64,000 bases of DNA from Panulirus ornatus (Eukaryota; Arthropoda; Malacostraca; Decapoda; Palinuridae), in the NCBI RefSeq assembly GCF_036320965.1, contig NC_092249.1, positions 1,930,114-1,994,113 of the forward strand, given 5' to 3'. Position 1 is the first letter of the stretch, and each line of letters begins with the position of its first letter. This document shows positions 56,149 through 64,000 of the stretch, piece after piece. The notes under the pieces are model-generated. The model was given only the letters and a program-made list of their open reading frames with translations. It had not been told where the DNA came from and searched no databases. The translations under genes were made by a program, and so were the position numbers.

Positions 56149-56930
56149 GCCACATACCACTGCCAAACTAGCGCCTCCCCGGCACACGAACCCTTTCACA
56201 CTCCACCTCCGTCGCAGTGGTTGACTAAGTGGGAGGCAAGGCGCAACAATCTGCTTAATAAGCGTCGTGTACAAATAATACACAGTGGGTCAGGGTTTCT
56301 CCACACCAACACGCTCTACAGCAGCCTCCACTGGGTAATATTCATCCACTGTGTTCATCTTCTTTCCACTGTGAACATTCACCCACTGTATTCATCTATC
56401 CCAGTGGGCAGCACAGCACATTTCACAACCCCCATCGTAGAATTTGTTATGAATCTTATAGCATATTAGACTGGCCAATATATGAGGATTTACCAACTCC
56501 TCATTTATACTTTAACGATATTTGAACATTCTACAAACACAGGAATATTCAATATCTAGTCAATAACAAAATACATAAATATGATACGCTGAAATACATC
56601 ACGCAAAACAGACAATTAATACTGATATATGTCACAGCTTTTTATTTACACATAGGAGTAACTGCTGGTTATACACATGTGTATCGAATTGTAGTTTGCA
56701 GTTATAAGTCCTCGTTAAACATCCTTCTAAACCTACACTTCAGTTCTACCTCGTTAACCATCCTTCTAAAGTTCTACACTTCCTTAAAAAAAAACTTTAC
56801 GTTATTCTCATTAGTTTATAATCTCCTTCAAACTTAATTCTGGTTCATGTATTACTCTGGCCTCGGTATACATATTATGGTTTATATGTACCTGCTAGTG
56901 TATGTATGATCATATACAGACAAATTAGAC
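56147..56930. other. unique stretch, no gene seen
   Basis: CCACTG and TTCATC words recur at 56285-56410. AT-rich from 56420 on. Confidence 0.4.
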
Positions 56931-56955
56931 ACACACACACACACACACACACGTA

Positions 56956-57005
<50 letters not shown>
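56931..57005. repeat. (CA)n then (TC)n
   Basis: CA at 56931-56953 and TC at 56959-57005. Confidence 0.95.
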
Positions 57006-57007
<2 letters not shown>

Positions 57008-57333
57008 GTCTACAAGACGTATACACAGAACCTGGTCCAGTATACAGTGTGGGACGCATATAGCACATACCCTATCTGCTGGCAGACCACTCCACACGCC
57101 TCTCCCGTCACCTTCCCTAACCCCTCCACTCCCTCCACCTGATCCACTTGCCGGTATAAACTTCCCTTCCCTCCACCACCTGTGACAACGTAACCATTTC
57201 TTCTCAAACCCGGGGATGATGTAAGATCGCTTTAATCACTCATAATTCCAATACCTACACGGTTATACTCGCTATACTATGTAGCATACCTCACATATCT
57301 GTCCTGGTTCTTCCTCCATCTCTCAGTATCTTT

Positions 57334-57360
57334 AACTACTGAACTAGTAGTTCAGTAGTT
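57334..57360. other. perfect 12-base hairpin
   Basis: Arms AACTACTGAACT and AGTTCAGTAGTT around the three-base loop AGT. No role assigned. Confidence 0.85.
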
Positions 57361-57615
57361 CAGTTCAGCTTTAACTATGTCGAAGATGGAAGTTACCAAC
57401 CACAGGTAAAAAAAAAAACAACTCCGAAGTTAATGATCAAAATTAATTTACGTACACAAAAAGATTTTAATTAAAGACTGGAAACATGTTAATGGAAGTC
57501 GGTATCGCCATCTGATCAATAAGGAATCCATATGAATACAATATATGAATACAATATATTACATACAGTCGCCTGCCAACCCAATGTTAATTAAAGGTAG
57601 TGCGGTGGTATAATT

Positions 57616-57631
57616 AATAATAATAATAATC

Positions 57632-57662
<31 letters not shown>

Positions 57663-57673
57663 CAACAATAATG

Positions 57674-57718
<45 letters not shown>
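57616..57718. repeat. (AAT)n with AAC interruptions
   Basis: AATAAT tract of about 100 bases, interrupted near 57655-57675. Confidence 0.95.
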
Positions 57719-57795
57719 TCAATACTAAGTCTTCTCTTGAAATTATAAACATCACGGACGAACAAAGGACGCAAGAGTAGAGTAAATCTACGGAC

Positions 57796-58160
57796 GAGAT
57801 GTGACATCACGGACGCCACGAGGTGTGACATCACGGACGCCACGAGGTGTGACATCACGGACGCCACGAGGTGTGACATCACGGACGCCACGAGGTGTGA
57901 CATCACGGACGCCACGAGGTGTGACATCACGGACGCCACGAGGTGTGACATCACGGACGCCACGAGGTGTGACATCACGGACGCCACGAGGTATGGCATC
58001 ACGTACGCCACGAGGTGTGACATCACGGACGCCACGAGGTGTGACATCACGGACGCCACGAGGTGTGACATCACGTACGCCACGAGATGTGACATCACGG
58101 ACGCCACGAGGTGTGACATCACGGACGCCACGAGGTGTGACATCACGGACGCCACAAGCG
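57796..58160. repeat. 24-base tandem repeat, about 15 copies
   Basis: Unit CATCACGGACGCCACGAGGT then GTGA, with rare changes (CACGTACG, GAGGTATGG, GAGATGTGA). As 24 is a multiple of three, the plus frame reads an 8-residue cycle and the minus frame another. ACGGACGAG words persist in the flanks to about 58240 and again near 58380, showing an older, wider array. Confidence 0.97.
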
Positions 58161-58836
58161 AGAGGGTTACGGACAAGCCAAGACTACGGACGAGCTACGT
58201 ACATGACGGCCGGGGAGAATAGCACGGACGAGCGATTCACACACACACACGGACACATACACACCACGTAGTAACACCGATGAACCCCCACGAACGAACG
58301 AACGGACGGATAACACCCTCCCCCCCTTCCCCACCCACCTGCGGGACAATACGAACCACGAACGGGCTGAGAAACGTACACTACGGACGCACGAACGTTA
58401 GAAACGTATGCCACACTGGGAAGGCCAATACTGCTTCTGGCCGACAGGACACAATGCATTTTCCAATACTGATTTCCAACTCGGGTCATTCCAAGATAAT
58501 TAACCATGATTACTTTTCAATAAAATACCAATAACTGACCAGCCAGTGGCCATAATTACACTGTCAATGGCACACGCGTCTTTTTTTTTTCCCCCTCTTT
58601 TTTTTAACAAAAGGAACGAGATTTCTCCCTAGGCGGGACATAACGGAACAGATCTATTGTTCCGACTGGCTTTTGTTGGCTAACAATAGCCAGGATTTCA
58701 ATTTTTTTTTTTTTCTTTGCGCGAAATGAAATGGCGTGTGATCGTGTTTGTGCGTTCGTTCGTGTTATCTCCAGTACGTGCGCGGGTGGCCGAGCACACT
58801 GACGCTGCAAGCAATTGCATTGACGTAAAGCACATT

Positions 58837-58839
<3 letters not shown>
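58161..58839. other. unique stretch with decayed ACGGACGA words, no gene seen
   Basis: GAACGAACGAACGGACGG near 58290, then AT-rich sequence and poly-T runs near 58580 and 58700. Confidence 0.45.

Positions 58840-58908
<69 letters not shown>
58840..58908. repeat. (GT)n ending in GCGCGCGC
   Basis: GT tract of about 62 bases passing into alternating GC, an extended alternating purine-pyrimidine run. Confidence 0.96.
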
Positions 58909-58910
<2 letters not shown>

Positions 58911-59079
58911 CCAAGCTCGCTTTAAACCAACGAATGAATGAAATTCCGAGAAAGCTATTTTTTTTTCTTTTGTTTGTGAAGATAAACAGGTTTGAGAAAG
59001 GGTAAGAGCGATAAGGTCCGGCTTTCTGGAGCTGTGTTCTTGAGCACGGAACTTAAGACCCGCTGCCAAAACGGATGAG

Positions 59080-59126
59080 GAAGGAAGGAAGGAAGGAAGG
59101 AATGAAGGAAGGAAGGAAGGAAGGAA
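59080..59126. repeat. (GGAA)n microsatellite
   Basis: GGAA tetramers with two AATG interruptions. Confidence 0.95.
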
Positions 59127-59883
59127 TGTCCATTAGTGAAGACGTTTCTTTCATCTTGTTCATCGCCCGTGCCAGTACCACGTCCAACACACATCCTCGA
59201 GAAGCGGACTCAATGGTTTTTTTTGCTTCGCCTGATACGTTTTTGAGGTATGGTTATAAGATCTCGACCACCGGTGGATCCTTTAAAATTGCATCGAGTG
59301 ATGATAAACGCCTATGTAGCGCTGAGACACATATGCACTGGCTTGCAGGATCAACAACAGACGAACCGGTACACAAGCATGCATAGAAACACGCGCGCTT
59401 GTATGCTAAACAAGTGCTTGCAAGATTAATAATTGTGGAGGACGATGCGCGCACATATACAGCTGAGGAACATATGTGCCTGCTGGGCTATAAAAGTGGC
59501 TGGCACAATCAGTAATGGAGGAAGTGTTGCATCCACAGCACAGAAAACGGCATGTGACTGATGCTACATCCAGTTCCTTGCACCAAGATCTGTTGCAGAA
59601 ACACGTAACATATAATCCATGCAATAAGACGGTCCACCACAGCAGTGAGGGAGCATTTCTACACAGCGTCGTAAGCGCAGGTATAAATAACCGCGAAACC
59701 TTACCAATTACCAATAAATAAAAATAAGAAAATGTTTTCCGATATCTGTAATCTGAGGCGGGGTCTGTGACGGGCAAAATACAAGCCCCGTTTTCCATTT
59801 TCTTTGTGATTACACTGGATGGTGAAATTGAGGGTCATGTGGACAACCCTCATGACAAGATGAAGTTCTATAGACGTAAAAAA

Positions 59884-59887
<4 letters not shown>
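59127..59887. other. unique stretch, no gene recognised
   Basis: Non-repetitive, with frames of up to 130 codons (minus, 59406-59798) of mixed, Cys-containing composition. No family recognised. TGGACAACCC at about 59839 is repeated in inverted sense at about 59986, across the TA tract. Confidence 0.35.

Positions 59888-59952
<65 letters not shown>
59888..59952. repeat. (TA)n microsatellite
   Basis: TA tract of 65 bases. Confidence 0.96.
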
Positions 59953-59956
<4 letters not shown>

Positions 59957-60170
59957 AAATCTAAGAAAATGGTCTGTGGGTTGTCCAGACTTTTATCCTG
60001 TTGATGCTAACGTGTACAACAGTATCATAATACAGGAGGAGAGTTACTCACTATTTATCATACAGAGATAACACGAGGGGATTGGGGAGGGGGGCACATG
60101 GGATACAAGATGTATACGTGTACATTACGACAGACGACCCCACCCCGGACTGAAATGACCCAGTGCCCTT

Positions 60171-60256
60171 ACACACACACACACATACACACACACACAC
60201 ATACACACACACACACACAGACACAGACACAGACACAGACACACACACACACACAA
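60171..60256. repeat. interrupted (CA)n with (ACAG)n
   Basis: CA tract interrupted by CATACA and a block of ACAGACACAG. Confidence 0.95.
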
Positions 60257-60463
60257 AAGGAGGTCATCAGGACCGGATGGTGCGACTCCAGGCCATATGA
60301 CCCTATGACCCCCCAGGGGATCAAGGTCAGGCCGTGGCCCCACAGCGAGAGCGTCACCTCCGTCTTCCCCGAAACAAAAGAAAATGGAAAGTAATCCCAG
60401 AGGCGGCGGTGCCGGGGCGCTTATGCTCTTATGGCGGCCGAGGGAAAGAAGCAGAGACGAGAC

Positions 60464-60465
<2 letters not shown>

Positions 60466-60532
<67 letters not shown>
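60466..60532. repeat. (GA)n microsatellite
   Basis: Pure GA tract of 67 bases. Confidence 0.97.
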
Positions 60533-60535
<3 letters not shown>

Positions 60536-60829
60536 AGATGAAAGAGATAGTATTGAATAGGCGAGTAACAGGAGGGAACCAAGGCCAAAGAAATGCTAAG
60601 AGAGAACGGGAAAGAATCAGAAAAATAAGACAGGAAATTGTGAAGAATGAAACGAGGAAGGAAAAAAAAAAATTACGGAAAATGGAGCACGGGGAACACA
60701 TAGAAAACACTACACCCCCCCCCCCTCCCCCATATCCTAACGAACATGGAAACAGATATCCAAATAAGAAACTACAATTAATCATAAGAATAATCAGAAA
60801 TACCTGGACTCTAAATAATCATTTTCAAT

Positions 60830-60911
<82 letters not shown>

Positions 60912-61662
60912 CATAAAGAGGAAATATAAATCAGTCATGTACAAATCGCAAGAGCAAAGATTAGAGAAAAAAAGATAAGAAATTGAGAAATAAAAAGAAA
61001 ATGAGCAATGCAATGAGAAACATAAGAATGAAAAGGATGTCACTTTATGTGACCGTGAATCAAATATTCGAGATCAGTGGCGTCATAAAGACGGGATGCG
61101 GGACAGTGAGAGATCGTAAGGAAAATGAGAAGCGCGATGAGGGAGAACATGGGAAGATGGTCGGCCATGAGGAAAACGGCAACGGGGACAGAAAGCGACA
61201 CAAGATGATAAAAATGGACACTGGTATGATGATGGGGGAGAGGGGGAGATAACACGAACAGGAGGAAGATAGTGATAAAGATGGGGAGAAAGACGATTAT
61301 GATGGGGAGAAAAATGATAAATGGTGGAAAAGATCACTCATACGGGGAGAAAAACTATGATAGATAGAATAATAAGAATGATAAATAATGATAAACATGA
61401 TGGGGAGAAGGAAGTAAATGTAAGAAAACCAAAAAATGGAATGAGGATAAAACTGATGAGATATTGTACGACTGAAAGGCTAAATGGGTATATAAATGAA
61501 CGAATGATGATGGGTGAAAAATTGAGAAATATGACGAGAACTGAAAAAACAAAAGTAAAGAAAATGCAATACAGATAGAAAATCTGAGAATTCGAAAATG
61601 AAACGAACAAATAGAAACATAAACAAATGCGAAATGGAATGTAACAATAACAGGGATGAAGG
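60533..61662. other. purine-rich stretch with (TA)n at 60835-60904
   Basis: Plus strand strongly A+G-biased over more than 1 kb. A C run lies near 60715 and a TA tract of about 70 bases interrupts it. GATGGGGAGAAA words recur about five times at 61265-61410. No gene seen. Confidence 0.7.
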
Positions 61663-61704
61663 ATAGATAGATAGATAGACAGATAGGCAGGTAAAAGCTT
61701 TATA

Positions 61705-61781
<77 letters not shown>
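61663..61781. repeat. (GATA)n then (GA)n
   Basis: GATAGATAGATAGACAGATA at 61663-61690 and a GA tract of 73 bases at 61709-61781. Confidence 0.96.
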
Positions 61782-61782
<1 letters not shown>

Positions 61783-61843
61783 GCGAAAATTGGGAATGAC
61801 TGAGTGCATTCCAGTCGGCTCGGTGAACTGACTCGCGCTCCTC

Positions 61844-61857
61844 CGTGTGTGTGTGTG

Positions 61858-61921
<64 letters not shown>
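61844..61921. repeat. (GT)n microsatellite with one TT break
   Basis: GT tract of about 78 bases with one GTTGTG interruption near 61858. Confidence 0.96.
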
Positions 61922-61924
<3 letters not shown>

Positions 61925-62336
61925 CGCCCGGTTATTTTCCCCATCTCCCACCCACATCACCAGCTCCCATGGGGCGAGACCTACATATTCTCCCACATAC
62001 GTTACCTTACATATCACCCACACCCGCTGCAGAAGCACCAAACACATGTATATAAATTATGCCAACCCCGTCTGGAGTCTTCGACATATCAGTAACTCGA
62101 TATAAATTCAACTCCTTCCGAAGTCTCATATAAATTCAACCCCATTTCGGCCGTAATATACATACTATATATATTTTTAAACTAATAAGTTCTGACCGAC
62201 TTTCTACCGTTCATTTATCAAATCTTAATCTTATTCTCATCTACTTCTTGATCTCTTTTGAGGTAGAAAGACAAACAAACAAACTCTATTGTCCGATTCA
62301 TAGAATATTCGACACATCCTCCAAGGGTTCAAAGAT
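61922..62336. other. unique stretch, no gene seen
   Basis: ATATAAATTCAAC(T/C)CC is duplicated near 62100 and 62128. Otherwise featureless. Confidence 0.45.
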
Positions 62337-62543
62337 TGTTAAATGCATTAAAGAACTGTCTAATGCATTCAAAGACCGTCTAATGCATTCAAAGACTGTC
62401 TAATACACTCAAATACCGTCTAATGCATTCAAAGACCGTCCAATGCATTCAAAGACTGTCTTAATACATTCAAAGACTGTCTAATGCATTCAAAGACTGT
62501 CTAATACATTCAAAGACTGTCTAATGCATTCCAAGACTGTCGG
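62337..62543. repeat. 20-base tandem repeat, about ten copies
   Basis: Unit CTAATGCATTCAAAGACTGT, with T/C and A/G variants and one inserted T. Confidence 0.95.
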
Positions 62544-62834
62544 AAGCAATTCCTTTTTGAGATTCAAGGGAAATATCTGGCACAGCCATGTGCGATTACA
62601 CCCAACTTCAGGGAATGACCCCGAAGGCCAGTGGCGTTACGTAGCGCCGCTGGGTAAGGCATTTACCGCCTTCTCCCGGCCTTCCGTGCCTGACGATATG
62701 GCTATCCAGCCCTGGACCACGACACGTTAAGTGTTGGCCTGAAGTACAGCTCTCTTAAGCGAGCGTTTCGCTCGGAGGCTTTTTACACAACTTCCTGATT
62801 CGCACATAAAGACACGCTCTTACCTACACACTCC
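62544..62834. other. unique GC-richer stretch with inverted repeats
   Basis: GGCG-TTACGTAG-CGCC near 62632 and CGAGCG-TTT-CGCTCG near 62760 are short hairpins. A 68-codon frame is unrecognised. Confidence 0.4.
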
Positions 62835-63575
62835 TGGGCACGACGGTGCGACGCTCGAGCACGACGGTGCGACCCTTGAACACGACGGTACGACCCTCGA
62901 GCACGACGGTACGATCCTCGAGCACGACAGTACGATCCTTGAGATGATGGTACGATGCTTGAAGACGACGGTACGACCCTCGAGCACGACGGTACGATCC
63001 TCGAGCACGACGGTACGATCCTCGAGCACGACGGTGCGACCCTTGAACACGACGGTACGACCCTTGAGCACGACGGTGCGATCCTCGAGATGATGGTACG
63101 ATGCCTGTTGCAAGACGGTACGATCCTTGAGATGATGGTACGATGCTTGAGAACGACGGTGCGACCCAGGAGCACGACGGAACTACCCTCGAGCACGACG
63201 GTACGATCCTCGAGATGATGGTACGATGCCTGAGCAAGACGGTACGATCCTTGAGATGATGGTACGATGCTTGAACACGACGGTACGACCCAGGAGCACG
63301 ACGATACGACCCTTGAGCACGACGGTACGATCCTCGAACACGAAGGTACGATCCTTGAACACGACGGTACGACCCTTGAGCACGACGATACGACCCATGC
63401 ATGTTACCGGAGTAATGGTCAGGTCAAAGATCCGGAAATCAAACAAAAGGGTTATACCGTCGTACTCATGGGTCGTACCGTCGTGTTCAAGAATCGTACC
63501 GTCGCACTCAAGAGTCGCACCGTCGTGCTTCTGGGTCGTACCGTCGTGCTCGAGGGTCGTACCTTCGTGGTGGAA
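62835..63575. repeat. 21-base family element, longest copy, inverted arms
   Basis: The left arm, 62838-63395, has about 26 units of the form ACGACGGTACGA(C/T)CCT(T/C)GAG. It carries a superimposed longer repeat in which CTTGAGATGATGGTACGATG pairs of units recur at about 62938, 63090, 63128, 63212 and 63250. The centre, 63396-63455, contains AATGGTCAGGTCAAAGATCC. The right arm, 63456-63575, runs in inverted sense (ACCGTCGTGCTCAAGAGTCG-type). Open frames of 97-192 codons on both strands reflect the 7-codon unit. Confidence 0.93.
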
Positions 63576-64000
63576 AGGCTCAGGAGAACAATCCACCTAA
63601 AGTGAGCTTTAAGTAAACTTTACCAACACAGACTGAGCAACGCCGTCTGTTGCGTCACAAAGTCTGTTCTGAGGGTCCTCTCTGTGAAAACTTGGCAACA
63701 CTTCAGACTTCAGCAATAACTGAAACGACCTCCTTCCTCACCAATCATCCTCAAACAAGTTTCTCAAGTTACTATCCAATACGTCGAGCAACAACTTGTA
63801 TTTGCGGTCTAAGTTACCGACGCCTTCTTCATTCACAGTCAACACCCAAGGGCGACACAATACCTATATATGCAAATTCATCTGACACTGAACTAAATAC
63901 TTCTTGACCTTACTCACCTGACGTTAGGGTGGTTCTCAGTGCCCTGTCTTTCTCATTCATGTATTCATGAGTTTGCATCCTCCGTGTCGCAACTGAATCT
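63576..64000. other. unique stretch to window end, no gene seen
   Basis: An 85-codon plus frame (63650-63907) is non-repetitive but unrecognised. No repeat seen. Confidence 0.4.

Noticed and set aside
57559..58271. 205-codon minus and 156-codon plus frames
   Set aside because: Explained by the 24-base array and the AAT tract.
62755..62775. Rho-independent terminator (CGAGCG hairpin)
   Set aside because: A short hairpin without a proper T-run, in a eukaryotic context.
62337..63575. CRISPR array
   Set aside because: The regular units have no unique spacers of constant size, the context is eukaryotic, and there are no cas genes.
62783..63605. Frames of up to 192 codons with RTVVLKG-like cycles on both strands
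   Set aside because: Produced by the 21-base (7-codon) unit; dispersed, variable and present on both strands.

Overview
This window looks like intergenic or intronic DNA from a decapod crustacean nuclear genome. That placement is an inference. It rests on three things: the very heavy load of long, nearly pure (TA)n, (GA)n and (GT)n microsatellites, of the kind known from penaeid and other decapod genomes; a family of short SINE-like interspersed repeats; and the absence of prokaryotic gene organisation. I cannot name the species. I find no convincing complete protein-coding gene and no rRNA, functional tRNA or CRISPR. Most long open frames are microsatellite or minisatellite translations (poly YI, RE, SL, CV, TH) and are not genes.

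Four layers make up the window. (1) Simple repeats, roughly one long tract per kb, including a 136-base (GT) tract and a 134-base (GA) tract within about 1 kb near 21.3-22.4 kb. (2) Minisatellites with units of 18-102 bases, from near-perfect (43.84-44.56 kb, 57.8-58.16 kb, 13.0-13.2 kb) to barely recognisable; much of the apparently unique sequence proves to be decayed tandem repeat. (3) Eight copies of a SINE-like repeat of about 235 bases, carrying the hairpin GTCGTAGAAGGCGAC and usually sitting inside or beside (TA)n, at 6.3, 8.7, 10.2, 15.4, 19.6, 37.1, 41.3 and 42.5 kb; plus five tRNA-like sequences with B-box motifs at 4.3, 6.2 (two, head to head), 14.5 and 36.9 kb. (4) A dispersed family built from a 21-base unit (GACGGTACGACC followed by CTTGAGCAC). 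Its better copies have a left array, a centre rich in GGTCA words, and a right array in inverted orientation, so the locus resembles a foldback element. At least ten loci occur; the longest is at 62.8-63.6 kb.

A few stretches may be coding or regulatory and are reported at low confidence: an open minus-strand frame at 0.8-1.27 kb preceded by a good splice-acceptor-like sequence, an ATG-started minus-strand frame at 2.9-3.2 kb, a frame at 12.1-12.4 kb, a stop-interrupted frame at 20.16-20.36 kb, a GC3-rich block at 51.78-51.89 kb, a CpG-rich unique block at 50.57-51.14 kb, and a TCTCGCGAGA promoter-type palindrome next to CCAAT at 24.1 kb. No operon or pathway logic applies. The interest lies in the repeat architecture.
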